Shown piece after piece: positions 17,501 through 26,316 of a DNA stretch of 64,000 bases. Position 1 is the stretch's first letter. Every line of letters starts with the position of its first letter. Below the pieces are notes generated by a model. It was not told where the DNA came from. It made no database searches and worked only from the letters and a program-made list of their open reading frames with translations. The DNA comes from Bacillota bacterium (GTDB lineage Bacteria; Bacillota; Clostridia; Lachnospirales; Lachnospiraceae): positions 107,359-171,358 of the forward strand of contig JAEXNR010000013.1 of NCBI GenBank assembly GCA_023439505.1. The letters are read 5' to 3'. Made by a program: the position numbers and the translations under genes.

Positions 17501-18519
17501 TATTTACACCTCACCCTCGGATCGATAACTCCATAAAGGATATCGACGATTGTATTTATTATCATATAATTTAGAGCAATTAAAAGCGATACGCCGATAA
17601 TTGATGGATAGTCCAGGGATTTTACCGAATTGTAAGCAAACTGTCCTACACCCGGCCAGTTAAAAATTGTCTCTACCAAAACCATACCGCCTAACAGGTT
17701 TCCAAAACCAAGACCAATGACTGTCAATACCGGAATCAAGGCATTACCCAGCGCGTGCCTCATAATAACTCTGCGTCCGCCGAGTCCCTTTGCTCTGGCG
17801 GTTCTTATATAATCTGTTGACATGACATCTAAAAGGTTAGAGCGAGTGGTTCTTGTGATTAAGCCCATGGTAAAAGAGGCAAGAACACTTCCCGGAAGGA
17901 TCAAATGTTTCAAAGCATCTAAAAACATGGGAAAATTACCTGCCAAAAGGCTATCAATCGTATAGAAGCCGGTCACTGCCGCAGGCGCATCAAAAGAAGT
18001 ACTAAGGCGTCCGGGTCCCGGAAGGATCTTCAATTTATAGTAAAATACATAAAGTACTATCAGTGCAAACCAAAAGCTTGGAATACTTACTCCGGTAACA
18101 GAAATCGCTCTTACAATTTGGTCAATGATACTATTGCGCTTCATGGCAGAAATAATGCCAAAAAGAATACCAAATATGGTCGCCAGTAAAATCGAGAAGA
18201 TTGCTAATTCCATTGTCGCAGGAAAGCACCTTCCAAGCTCATAAAGAACCGATTTATTAGTTCGCATGGAAGTACCCAGATTTAATTGCAATATATTTCG
18301 GATATGCAGAAAATACTGAACAGTAACCGGCTGATCCAACCCATGCTTTGCTTTATAGGCTTCGACAACCGCAGGATCATTCAGACTTCTTTGGCTTAAG
18401 TTTGCAACGACCGGATCTCCTGGTATAATCTTTGTCAAAATAAATACGATTGTTGCCACACCAATCAGCATTACCACAAGAAGAACCAGCCGTTTTAAAA
18501 CAAATTTAAACCGTTCCAT
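17500..18519 (-). CDS. Dipeptide/oligopeptide ABC transporter permease, DppB/OppB type
   Basis: 339 residues from the ATG at 18519 (MERFKFVLKR), preceded by GAGGTG at a good distance; the longer frame to 18564 runs into the intergenic hairpin. Motifs: IIPGDPV near residue 35, the coupling loop YIRTARAKGLGGRRVIMRHAL, and the C-terminal DILYGVIDPRVR typical of DppB. About six helices. Partner of the DppC-like permease and binding protein. Confidence 0.93.
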   Translation of the reverse strand: MERFKFVLKRLVLLVVMLIGVATIVFILTKIIPGDPVVANLSQRSLNDPAVVEAYKAKHGLDQPVTVQYFLHIRNILQLNLGTSMRTNKSVLYELGRCFPATMELAIFSILLATIFGILFGIISAMKRNSIIDQIVRAISVTGVSIPSFWFALIVLYVFYYKLKILPGPGRLSTSFDAPAAVTGFYTIDSLLAGNFPMFLDALKHLILPGSVLASFTMGLITRTTRSNLLDVMSTDYIRTARAKGLGGRRVIMRHALGNALIPVLTVIGLGFGNLLGGMVLVETIFNWPGVGQFAYNSVKSLDYPSIIGVSLLIALNYMIINTIVDILYGVIDPRVRCK

Positions 18520-18578
18520 GGTACACCTCGTTTCTGAACAAAATGAACCGGCAAGCCGTTTCACTTGTCGTGAATTAT

Positions 18579-18617
18579 CAAAGAGAGGGCTGCCTAGAAG
18601 GCCGCCCCCCCTCTTTG
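18579..18617 (-). promoter_or_regulatory. Intercistronic GC-rich hairpin after the peptide-binding protein gene
   Basis: CAAAGAG (18579-18585) pairs with CTCTTTG (18611-18617) around a G/C-rich inner stem. The minus-strand copy is not followed by a T run, so it is more likely an mRNA-stabilising or partial attenuator structure than a full terminator, favouring high binding-protein levels. Confidence 0.55.
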
Positions 18618-18626
18618 CTTGACAAA

Positions 18627-20273
18627 TTATTTTACATTTACAGTTGTAACATCGATACGGTAGGTATCCGAGAAATTAACACCATCAAGCTTTGCATTGT
18701 AACCAACATGACACGCTGACTGGGCAAGCATTACAAACGGTGAGTTATCTACCATTTTGTTCTGAACATCTGTTAAGAGCTTGGAACGTTTTGTTGCATC
18801 GGTTGCTGCAAGAATTTGATTATAGAGAGCTGTCAGATCATCATGTCCATCTGCTGTCCATTTTGCACGAAGACCAACCTCCTGTCCCGGTAAAAATACA
18901 AGCTGTACATTCGGGTCATTATAATCAATACCCCAATATATTACAGTGATTCCAAGATTACCATTACGGTAGTTATCTCCATAGCCGCCGCCCCAATTAG
19001 ACTGAACGATATTTACATTAATATTAATTGCTGCTAAATCTTCTTTCACCTTCTGTGCTAAATCAAGAAGCGGAATACCTTCCACATCAAGCTCACTGAC
19101 CGGCATATCGATATCAAAACCAGCCTCATAGCCTGCTTCTTTCATTAACTGCTTTGCTTTCTCCAGATTCTGAGCGGAGGCTGTGTCTAATTCACCAAGG
19201 CTGCCCATAAACCCTACCTGAATGATGGACTTTGGTGTAATAGAACCGGACCCGCAGATATTTTGAATACCTGCATAGTCTATGGCATATTTCACTGCCT
19301 GCTGAACCTTCGGATCGGAAACCGGTCCACCAATCGCAGGATCCATATTCATCATAATGAAGCTGACTGTTTTTGCTGATGCATTGATGGTTGCAATTTT
19401 ATCATTTCCGGAGAGCTCTTCCATAGTATCATCGGTCAGATTTAACGCAATGTCAATATCCCCGCTGGAAAGCCCCATCATCTGAGTGTTAGCATCATCC
19501 TGTAACTTAATAATATATTTGGAAACATTGGTTGCTGTTCCATAATAATTCGGATTTCTCTCAAGAACGATTTCTTCGTCCGGTGTATAGCTCTTAAGGA
19601 TATACATACCGGAACCTGCACTGGTGGAATCTAAGTAAGCTTGTGCTTTATCCGCAGTGGCAGCATCTGCTGCATCTGTTCCGCCATTCTCTTTCACTAC
19701 CTTGCTGTCTAAAACGCTGCAAGCGGAGTAGGATAATTTAGATAACAATGCGCTGTCCGGTGTTATCATATTAATTACTACGGTATCATCATCCGGACAA
19801 TCCACGCTGCTGATGTTAGCACAGATAAAGGAAGGATTCCCTGCAAGGTTCTTTGTACGGTTTAAGGAAAATGCAACATCTGCTGAGGTCACATCATTGC
19901 CGCTTGCAAACTTTGCATTCTTATTCAGTTTAATCGTACAGCTTAAGCCATCTGCCGAGAACTCGTAGCTTTCTGCCAAAGCGGGCTGAGGATCTTCTTT
20001 GCCATTCACAAATTTAAATAAGGTTTCATAGCAGGCGTTTGCAACTAAAGTTGGGTTCTGCTCATACATATAACCCGGGTCCAAGGTTGAAAAACCGGAG
20101 CCCATCGCAATAACAACGGTATTATCACCGGAATCTGTTCCGGCATCAGCAGAATCTGGTGCAGGTGTGGCAGCTGCTTTGTTTGAATCATCACCGCCCT
20201 TTGATCCTGTACATGCCACAAGGCTAAACGCCATTGTAGTTGCCATTAATAAGACAAATAGTTTTTTTCTCAT
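18627..20273 (-). CDS. Peptide-binding lipoprotein, DppA/OppA type (SBP family 5)
   Basis: 548 residues. Lipoprotein signal with the lipobox FSLVAC (Cys at about 21), a Ser/Ala/Asp linker to residue ~50, then the family-5 binding fold: TLDPGYMYEQNP, ALAESYEFSADGLSCTIKL and KFASGNDVTSADVAFSL. Outside the cell it captures peptides for the DppBC channel. Standard family length. Gene lies between OppF and DppB genes, 117 nt after OppF. Confidence 0.93.
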   Translation of the reverse strand: MRKKLFVLLMATTMAFSLVACTGSKGGDDSNKAAATPAPDSADAGTDSGDNTVVIAMGSGFSTLDPGYMYEQNPTLVANACYETLFKFVNGKEDPQPALAESYEFSADGLSCTIKLNKNAKFASGNDVTSADVAFSLNRTKNLAGNPSFICANISSVDCPDDDTVVINMITPDSALLSKLSYSACSVLDSKVVKENGGTDAADAATADKAQAYLDSTSAGSGMYILKSYTPDEEIVLERNPNYYGTATNVSKYIIKLQDDANTQMMGLSSGDIDIALNLTDDTMEELSGNDKIATINASAKTVSFIMMNMDPAIGGPVSDPKVQQAVKYAIDYAGIQNICGSGSITPKSIIQVGFMGSLGELDTASAQNLEKAKQLMKEAGYEAGFDIDMPVSELDVEGIPLLDLAQKVKEDLAAININVNIVQSNWGGGYGDNYRNGNLGITVIYWGIDYNDPNVQLVFLPGQEVGLRAKWTADGHDDLTALYNQILAATDATKRSKLLTDVQNKMVDNSPFVMLAQSACHVGYNAKLDGVNFSDTYRIDVTTVNVK

Positions 20274-20390
20274 AATTAATCCTCCTAAATTATATTGTAA
20301 ACAACGAGCTCAGAACTAAAGATCACGTTATTTATACTCATTCCTGTACTATAACTTTTCTTCCATAGCATATCTTCTATCGCTTTTCTT

Positions 20391-21380
20391 CTAACCATTC
20401 TTTCCACTCTTATAAAGATGGCAGGCAACATAATGTCCGGTCTTTACCTCCTGTAATACCGGGATCTCCGTGCGACATCTCTCACAGGCTTTTGGACATC
20501 TGGTATGAAAATGACATCCGGAGGGTGGATTGGAGGGACTTGGCAGTTCTCCCTCAAGTATTATTCTCTGTTTTTGCAGCTCTTTGTCCACCTGAGGTAT
20601 GGCGGACAAGAGTGAGGTGGTATATGGGTGAAAGTGATGATCATAAAGGCTGTCATACGGTGCAATTTCAACCATCTTGCCAAGATACATCACGCCAACG
20701 CGGTCACTGATTTGATACACCACATTCAAGTTATGTGAGATAAAGATATAAGTCAAATTCAGTTTCTTTTTTAAATCAGCCAGCAGATTTAAGACCTGCG
20801 CCTGCACAGAAACGTCCAGCGCAGAGACTGCCTCATCGCAGATAATCAACTCCGGTTCCAGGGCAAGTGCTCGTGCAATTCCAATTCTTTGCTTCTGCCC
20901 GCCGGATAGCTCATGCGGATAACGGCTCAAATGATACGCTGCCAGTCCGACCAGCTCAAGTAATTCCTCAATTCTTTTCTCAATCATGACGTTATCTCTG
21001 ATACCATGAACCCTGAACGGTTCCATCAGAATCTGTTTCACAGTTCTTCTGGGATTGAGACAGGCCGATGGATCCTGAAAAATAATTTGAATTTTCTTCC
21101 GCATATCCTTCATTTCATTTGGCTTTAACGTAATAATATTTTTACCGTTAATTTCAACGCTGCCGGAGCTTAACTCCAGTAACCGAATCAGACCACGCCC
21201 CAGTGTACTCTTACCGCAGCCGCTTTCACCAACCACGCCGAACACTTCCCCGCGATTAATCTCAAGGCTGACTCCATCAACTGCCTTTACAACGGTCTTT
21301 GCATCTTTTTTATCATGAAAATGAATTCTAATGTCATTTGCCTTTAAAAAGACTTTGTTTTCGCTTCGTTCCTGTTCCAT
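20391..21380 (-). CDS. Peptide ABC transporter ATP-binding protein, OppF/DppF type
   Basis: 329 residues. Walker A GESGCGKST, Q-loop IFQDPSACLNPR, signature LSGGQKQRIGIARAL, Walker B LIICDEAVSALD, H-loop FISHNL. The C-terminal oligo-HPY region contains Cys residues (CHFHTRCP, CERC) that bind an iron-sulfur cluster in this family. Drives peptide import together with the OppD-like ATPase encoded 3 nt upstream. Confidence 0.95.
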   Translation of the reverse strand: MEQERSENKVFLKANDIRIHFHDKKDAKTVVKAVDGVSLEINRGEVFGVVGESGCGKSTLGRGLIRLLELSSGSVEINGKNIITLKPNEMKDMRKKIQIIFQDPSACLNPRRTVKQILMEPFRVHGIRDNVMIEKRIEELLELVGLAAYHLSRYPHELSGGQKQRIGIARALALEPELIICDEAVSALDVSVQAQVLNLLADLKKKLNLTYIFISHNLNVVYQISDRVGVMYLGKMVEIAPYDSLYDHHFHPYTTSLLSAIPQVDKELQKQRIILEGELPSPSNPPSGCHFHTRCPKACERCRTEIPVLQEVKTGHYVACHLYKSGKNG

Positions 21381-21383
21381 AGC

Positions 21384-22379
21384 TTAGGCCTCGTTTTTCT
21401 GATCGCCGGCAAAGTTCCAGCATCTTACTTTTCTTTTTTCCTCTAACTGCAGCATCGGTGGCGCTTCTTTCTTACAGCGCTCAGTAGCTTGAGTACATCT
21501 GGGCCAGAAGTTGCATCCCTCAATCCTCTCCGTCGGATTAGGTACAACTCCATCAATGGTATTCAAGGGATTTCTCTCCTTTGTAATCCTGGGTATTGCA
21601 TTGATCAGTCCAACGGTATAAGGATGCAGCGGTTTTTTAAATATCTCCCCTGCAGGCGCCTCTTCCACAACTCTTCCCGTATACATTACAATCACTTTCT
21701 CACACAATTCACTGACAACACCCAAGTCATGCGTAATCATAATCACTGCGGTCTTTGTTTCCTTATTCAGTTTACGAATCAAATCCAGAATCTGCGCTTG
21801 TATTGTTACATCAAGTGCGGTTGTCGGTTCGTCACATATCAGTATTTTAGGCTTGCAGGCAAGCGCCATTGCTATCATTACTCTCTGTCTCATACCACCT
21901 GACATCTGATGTGGATATTCGTGAACCCTTTTTTCCGGATTCGCAATTCCCACCGCCCTCATCATTTCAATCGCCGCTTCCATCGCTTCTTTTTTCCCCA
22001 GCCCACGATGCAGACGCAACGATTCGGCAATCTGCTTGCCGCAGGTTATAATAGGATTCAGTGAAGTCATCGGTTCCTGAAAAATCATGGAAATCTGATT
22101 ACCACGAATCTTCTCCATTGTCTTCTCCGAACTCTTTACCAGATCTTTTCCTTCATAAAGTATTTCTCCATGAACGATCTTACCGGGTGGATTTGGAATC
22201 AGCTTCATAATTCCAAGGGATGATACACTTTTTCCGCTTCCGCTTTCTCCTACGATTCCAAGTGTCTCACCCTCTTCAAGAGAATAGCTTAATTCGTTAA
22301 TGGCGTACACCGTTCCCTCCACCGTCTTAAATTCTACTGTCAGCTCTTTGATTTCTAATAATGGAGTTTTCTGACTCAT
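21384..22379 (-). CDS. Peptide ABC transporter ATP-binding protein, OppD/DppD type
   Basis: 331 residues. Walker A GESGSGKSV (family-typical), Q-loop MIFQEPMTSLNP, signature MSGGMRQRVMIAMAL, Walker B LICDEPTTALD, H-loop MITHDLG, and a C-terminal CNFWPRC / ERC cysteine set. First gene of the operon. A 30-nt hairpin with GGCCAT / ATGGCC arms (about 22437-22465) lies in its 5' leader. Confidence 0.95.
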   Translation of the reverse strand: MSQKTPLLEIKELTVEFKTVEGTVYAINELSYSLEEGETLGIVGESGSGKSVSSLGIMKLIPNPPGKIVHGEILYEGKDLVKSSEKTMEKIRGNQISMIFQEPMTSLNPIITCGKQIAESLRLHRGLGKKEAMEAAIEMMRAVGIANPEKRVHEYPHQMSGGMRQRVMIAMALACKPKILICDEPTTALDVTIQAQILDLIRKLNKETKTAVIMITHDLGVVSELCEKVIVMYTGRVVEEAPAGEIFKKPLHPYTVGLINAIPRITKERNPLNTIDGVVPNPTERIEGCNFWPRCTQATERCKKEAPPMLQLEEKRKVRCWNFAGDQKNEA

Positions 22380-22526
22380 GATATTCTCCTTCCAAAGAGT
22401 ACTCGCATTCGCTCTTCGTTACCTATTATTTTAAAGGCCATCCCGCATAAAACCGGAAATGGCCTCGTTGTCATTTATTAAAATATTTATTCATTTTGTT
22501 TTAAACATTCGTTATAAGATATAGCA

Positions 22527-22555
22527 AGAATAACAAAGATCATTTACATTGTCAA
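22527..22555 (-). promoter_or_regulatory. Promoter of the peptide-uptake operon
   Basis: Minus strand -35 TTGACA (22550-22555, perfect consensus), 17 nt, -10 TATTCT (22527-22532). The leader of about 140 nt includes a GGCCAT/ATGGCC hairpin followed by an AT-rich stretch, which may act in regulation. The XRE-cupin protein is the obvious candidate repressor. Confidence 0.7.
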
Positions 22556-22709
22556 CATAATATTGATAAAAATTATGCTATTAGTGAAATCTTCTTCTGA
22601 CTACCATGCATCTCCATGTATCGGAATTCAGCCGTTATTCACCATGGGAATAGTGATAGTTCGCCTTCATTTCGGGCAAAAAAATAGACCCTAATCCGAG
22701 TCATGATGA

Positions 22710-23012
22710 GGTAGATGCTGCTTCATAATTCTAATTTCAGCAGCGTGAAGCAATGATATTTCTTTCTTTCAGTTTTACTTTGATTTTCCGCGTCACGTAA
22801 TCATTACGACTCGCTTTAAATCAACTATTGAAGACATCAATTTGGTTTTACGCAATTTAAACCTTAGCTTCATAATAATATGTGCTTCTTGGGATTTGTA
22901 GAACTTCACACATTGCTGACACAGAGTATTTGTGGGTGTTAGCCTTAAAACATATTTAGTTTCGTCCTAAGATCAGCGCTGCTTGTTTTAAAATGTTCTC
23001 CATCTTAAAGCT
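22710..23012 (-). mobile_element. Decayed IS3-family insertion sequence (OrfA end plus OrfB start)
   Basis: Six-frame reading of the otherwise empty 22.6-23.1 kb gap shows IS3 fragments on the minus strand. The OrfA C-terminus reads MENILKQAALILGR (near 23003-22960). After a frame change the OrfB N-terminus reads THKYSVSAMCEVLQIPRSTY, followed by SRNDYVTRKIKVKLKERNI, then stops, then EIRIMKQH in another frame. These match the order of IS3 OrfA/OrfB. Several stops and shifts make it a relic, and no ends were found. The remaining bases from about 22560 to 22709 show nothing. Confidence 0.75.
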
Positions 23013-23095
23013 ATTGGATTTCTTTGCAAAGATAGATTAATTAATTCTTTTTTTACAAATTTTCTTACATTTTCCTTAATTTTCTATGTTTATTA

Positions 23096-23124
23096 TTGTA
23101 TTTATATGTAAATTATTGTACAAT
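23096..23124 (+). promoter_or_regulatory. Candidate promoter of the small secreted protein gene
   Basis: -35 TTGTAT (23096-23101), 17 nt, -10 TACAAT (23119-23124), giving a leader of about 28 nt before the ribosome binding site GAAAGGTGG. Confidence 0.55.
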
Positions 23125-23158
23125 TGTATTATCAAAAAAAGAAAGGTGGAACTTAATT

Positions 23159-23629
23159 ATGAAAAAGATTATTAGGAAACTTACTGTACTTATTTGTGTG
23201 ACTACAATTCTTATTATGCCCTCTGCTTCAGCGCTAGCATCTACGACATCAGAACCAGTTCTGTATTATTCCAGCACAGGTCCAAGCTGGGATTACAGGT
23301 ATTGGCTATTTCAACCAGAACCCCTGGATATTTTAAATTCACAAACGGTTGTTATGAAAGATACTGTTCCAAATCTACCCTACTTTATAGTACCCGCAGG
23401 ACAACAATTTAGTTTTGGTGCGTCATTAGTAAATGGATCTGTTATTTATGAGGTATATCAAATTGGTCATGGTAATTCAACATTAGTTAGAAGAAGTTTC
23501 TCTGGTGGAGGTAACCTCATATTATTCTCAGCTCCTATATTAAGTTATGATTGCGCTTACACTATATATGTCACAGCTTTAGATTCTAATGCCCAAATCA
23601 GTAATTATGATGCTAGTTGGTATTATTAA
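23159..23629 (+). CDS. Small secreted protein of unknown function
   Basis: 156 residues from the ATG at 23159 (MKKIIRKL), which has GAAAGGTGG 8 nt upstream. A clear signal peptide with cleavage near ALAS-TT (residue ~30) marks it as exported. The mature ~125 residues are rich in Tyr, Ser and aromatic residues, with no Cys pair pattern or catalytic motif I recognise; predicted mostly beta. It has its own promoter and a strong terminator, so it is probably expressed as a single gene. Flanked by an IS3 relic and a recombinase repeat, it belongs to accessory DNA. I do not recognise the family; adhesin-like or bacteriocin-like roles would be guesses. Confidence 0.75.
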   Translation: MKKIIRKLTVLICVTTILIMPSASALASTTSEPVLYYSSTGPSWDYRYWLFQPEPLDILNSQTVVMKDTVPNLPYFIVPAGQQFSFGASLVNGSVIYEVYQIGHGNSTLVRRSFSGGGNLILFSAPILSYDCAYTIYVTALDSNAQISNYDASWYY

Positions 23630-23636
23630 TTTTTAT

Positions 23637-23664
23637 GGCTGCCTCCTTTGTGAGGCAGCCTTTT
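23637..23664 (+). terminator. Terminator of the small secreted protein gene
   Basis: Perfect 9-bp GC-rich stem GGCTGCCTC (23637-23645) / GAGGCAGCC (23652-23660), 6-nt loop, then TTTT. Immediately after the stop codon. Confidence 0.88.
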
Positions 23665-23952
23665 GGTCTCAACCTCTTATCATTTCAAACCCGGGTATGT
23701 AAGAAGCTAATACCCTGCTGGTTTTACATATCTGGAACACATGCATTTGCTTCAATCTCAATAATGCCTTTCTTACTAATTTTCTATATACAATACCATA
23801 GATAATGACACTAAATATAAACTGCTGAACTATTGAAGGTGATATAATAACAGTCATAGCAGCTGAGCTATAAAACCCATTCCTTTAGTCAAGAAAAGAC
23901 TAATATTATCGAAAAAATAAACACAGTTATTAAAATCATCGACGAGTAATCG
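23665..23952. other. Gene-free stretch
   Basis: No convincing gene. A 62-codon minus-strand frame (23669-23857) has a hydrophobic patch but no ribosome binding site, family match or sensible composition. Confidence 0.5.
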
Positions 23953-24128
23953 CTCTCATGTTGCATCAAAAACGAAAAACAGACGTGGATATTTTTGTGA
24001 AAGTGGCAATTCTAAAACAGTTAGCAGTTTAGCATAATTTTGCCACCTAAAGTAAAAAATAATATCAAGTTAATCTCAAAAACCCTTGATTTTACTGGCT
24101 GTTTTACAGGAATAGTAGGAATTGAACC
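23953..24128 (+). repeat. Left copy of a ~180-bp direct repeat: recombinase 3' end plus tRNA-Trp 3' end (degenerate attachment site)
   Basis: Aligns in the same orientation with 45583-45766. It contains a decayed 3' end of a tyrosine recombinase gene (YSHV-type end, with a one-base deletion), the shared 16-mer starting at 23998, a GTGGCAATT / AATTTTGCCAC inverted pair, an ACCCTTGATTT segment, and a degenerate tRNA-Trp 3' end (TTTTACAGG-AATAGTAGGA-ATTGAACC). The right copy carries the intact versions of both. This is what an old integration at tRNA-Trp would leave as an attachment-side scar. Confidence 0.75.
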
Positions 24129-24212
24129 ATCTGCTTTATCCACAAACACTGATAGAAATGGCATACCCGCATGCGGGTATTGAAGTGTCATCAGGTTCTA
24201 ATCAAATTACTC
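24113..24212 (+). repeat. Copy of a ~100-bp repeat shared with 28880-28980
   Basis: Begins in the degenerate tRNA-Trp 3' end and continues with CCACAAACACTGATAGAAATG and later TTGAAGTGT and TAATCAAATTA, all matched with few differences at 28880-28980. The two copies bracket the anti-sigma, ECF sigma and GH5 genes. Confidence 0.7.
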
Positions 24213-24247
24213 TACTTGTACTATCGCGTCTGTCCGTTTCACGCAAT

Positions 24248-25456
24248 TCATTGAATATACTTCGATGCAATTACATTATCTATTGTAACGGTCATAATAT
24301 TCCCTGAAGCATACAGTTCCAATAGTTTATCGGCTTCTCCGTAAACTAAGGCTCCATAGGTACTTATCCCGCTATGTTTTGCATACTCTAATGCACTCTT
24401 ATAATCGAACGGTTTCGTGTTTCCAACCAATGCAGTAACTGCTTCGTGATGATCTACCAGATATTTAAGGAGGCTGGTGTAATGTGTTTCATAATTTTTT
24501 GCCATATAAACTTCATAAGCTGTATGACTAGAAGAAAACATTAAATCAACCAGTTCAAACCCGGGATATTTATCCTGATCTATTTTATCACTTGATACAG
24601 CGCTATCATTCGCACCTGTGTAAAAGCCCATTAACTGCTGCCCTTGATTTTTTGCTGTACGTACTGCAATCCATTTAAAGTCAATATCTTTGTAACTATA
24701 TTTTAAGTTACATAATTCCTCCATCGTAAGGTCATTTGTAAAACGAACCCACGCAGAGATATAAGAGGTGGAAGGTAATTCTCTGATATGTGTTATCTGT
24801 GTTCCAGTATTTAACTTTCGTATATTTAATGCTGCTTCATATTCACTACTTCCTTCCTTGTCATTCCAAAATTCTGTAAACGCAAAGTTACCCCGGCTGG
24901 TAAAATAATTCCCATTATAACCCACACGCATATTTTTATTTAATTGTGCCCTGACCGTCTCATTCTCCTTTGTGAACAGATCTTTTCTCTCATAGATAAT
25001 ATCATATTTTCCAAAACCCAGCTTCTGGGTAAGCGCCAATCCGGCTATAGCATATCCCGGCCTGGATACTTCAGTGATCGCTCGTATATCATTTGCAAAA
25101 TCCTGCCGGTTTTTCTGCCCTGCCGTTTTTCTTGTGGGGTCATAATATTGGCTGGACACCATCGGAGATATGATATACTGAATCATAAAAATGATTGCAA
25201 ATACACATGCAACCGATATTGCTACGACAGCTGCAAGTCTTTTATAAACCGTTCTCTTAATGGATTTTTCTATTTTAAACTGGTCGTACGTAGCAACAGC
25301 TTTTTCTGCAGTCCCCGTCAAAAAGGATTTTTCTATTTCTTCAGCCAGATAATCATTAATTGCTTCGCTCTTTTCAAGTTCCTGCTCTACCAATAATTTC
25401 TCTTCCTCTGCTAATGTACCGTCTTTATATTTTGCTAATAGTTCACGAAATGTCAT
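24248..25456 (-). CDS. Membrane-anchored anti-sigma factor (sigma-factor-regulator family)
   Basis: 402 residues. Cytoplasmic N-terminus of ~80 residues (helical, FRELLAKYKDGTLAEEEK), one membrane helix at about 88-110, then an extracellular domain of ~290 residues. The overall plan and the C-terminal part resemble the Sigma_reg_N/Sigma_reg_C proteins that hold ECF sigma factors at the membrane. The gene overlaps the sigma gene by 4 nt (ATGA). No zinc-binding HxxxCxxC motif is present, so it is not a classical ZAS anti-sigma. The ligand of the outer domain is unknown. Confidence 0.8.
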   Translation of the reverse strand: MTFRELLAKYKDGTLAEEEKLLVEQELEKSEAINDYLAEEIEKSFLTGTAEKAVATYDQFKIEKSIKRTVYKRLAAVVAISVACVFAIIFMIQYIISPMVSSQYYDPTRKTAGQKNRQDFANDIRAITEVSRPGYAIAGLALTQKLGFGKYDIIYERKDLFTKENETVRAQLNKNMRVGYNGNYFTSRGNFAFTEFWNDKEGSSEYEAALNIRKLNTGTQITHIRELPSTSYISAWVRFTNDLTMEELCNLKYSYKDIDFKWIAVRTAKNQGQQLMGFYTGANDSAVSSDKIDQDKYPGFELVDLMFSSSHTAYEVYMAKNYETHYTSLLKYLVDHHEAVTALVGNTKPFDYKSALEYAKHSGISTYGALVYGEADKLLELYASGNIMTVTIDNVIASKYIQ

Positions 25457-25944
25457 ATGAAGTCCTCCTTATTTAATCGCTCCTTTAAGTATTTTCTGGC
25501 TCTGCTGATTAACATTCTGCCCGCACCATAGGAAATGTTCATCATCTCTGAAATAACATCCAACGGCATGTCACAATAGTAATGCAGGATAAGTATCTCT
25601 TGATATGTCTGGGGAAGCTGCTGTATCGCCTCATATAATATACATCTTTCCTCCTCCATAATGATTCGATTGAATATATCATGTTCATATATAGAAAAAT
25701 CTTCTATGGGTTTATCAAGTAAATACTTTTTCTTTTTAATTCCATCCAGCCAGGAGTTTTTGCATACTCGAAATAGCCAATATTTAAATTTTCCATCTTC
25801 CTGCTTTAAAGAAATTAAAGCCTTAAAAAAAGTATCACTTACTAATTCCTGTGCATCATAATGATTTTTACAAAGCGAAAAAGCATACAGATATACTTCA
25901 TTAGCGTATAGCCTATATAGTTTTTCTAATGAATTTTTAGTCAT
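25453..25944 (-). CDS. ECF RNA polymerase sigma factor
   Basis: 163 residues from the ATG at 25944 (MTKNSLEKLY), preceded by GGGAGGAAG. Region 2 is LYRLYANEVYLYAFSLCKNHYDAQELVSDTF, with FKYWLFRVCKNSWLDGIKK at 2.4, and region 4 is LPQTYQEILILHYYCDMPLDVISEMM plus GRMLISRARKYLKERL. Directs RNA polymerase to a small regulon, kept off by the anti-sigma partner encoded by the overlapping downstream gene. The neighbouring GH5 gene is a possible target but has a sigma-A-like promoter. Confidence 0.93.
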   Translation of the reverse strand: MTKNSLEKLYRLYANEVYLYAFSLCKNHYDAQELVSDTFFKALISLKQEDGKFKYWLFRVCKNSWLDGIKKKKYLLDKPIEDFSIYEHDIFNRIIMEEERCILYEAIQQLPQTYQEILILHYYCDMPLDVISEMMNISYGAGRMLISRARKYLKERLNKEDFI

Positions 25945-26257
25945 ATACTTCCTCCCTTCATTTAAAAAACGATTGAAAATCAAAAATGCAACTCTATCAG
26001 AGTAATATAATTATTTATGAATCAATTTCTCCTTCTTAAGGTGATAATGATGGGACCACCGCTTTATAATAACACATAATTACTAACTTATGTCTTCTTA
26101 CCGCTGCATACATCTGATCTTCTTCCTATATTACTTAAGTGTATTACGGACTTTCAATTAATAGATTACGCCCGGATCCAGCACATAAACATCAATTAAG
26201 TAAAAGGGCAACCACTGAGGATCTGTTAATCGGGGCAGGTTTATATTCCAAATATTG

Positions 26258-26285
26258 TTGATCTCAGATTTTTTTCTGCTATAAT
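26258..26285 (+). promoter_or_regulatory. Promoter of the GH5 gene
   Basis: -35 TTGATC (26258-26263), 16 nt, -10 TATAAT (26280-26285); the ribosome binding site TCGGAGG follows at 26304-26310. The rest of the 370-nt gap between the divergent sigma and GH5 genes shows no other gene. Confidence 0.6.
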
Positions 26286-26316
26286 TATGATAACGTCAAA
26301 TTATCGGAGGGTTTCT

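Noticed and set aside
22380..22520. Riboswitch or T-box in the OppD leader
   Set aside because: Only one simple hairpin (GGCCAT/ATGGCC) is visible, without conserved riboswitch or T-box motifs.
23669..23857. 62-codon minus-strand frame with a hydrophobic patch
   Set aside because: No ribosome binding site, no family resemblance, overlaps a terminator region.
24113..24212. Possible tRNA on the plus strand (GGTTCTAATC resembles a T-loop)
   Set aside because: No matching stems around it.
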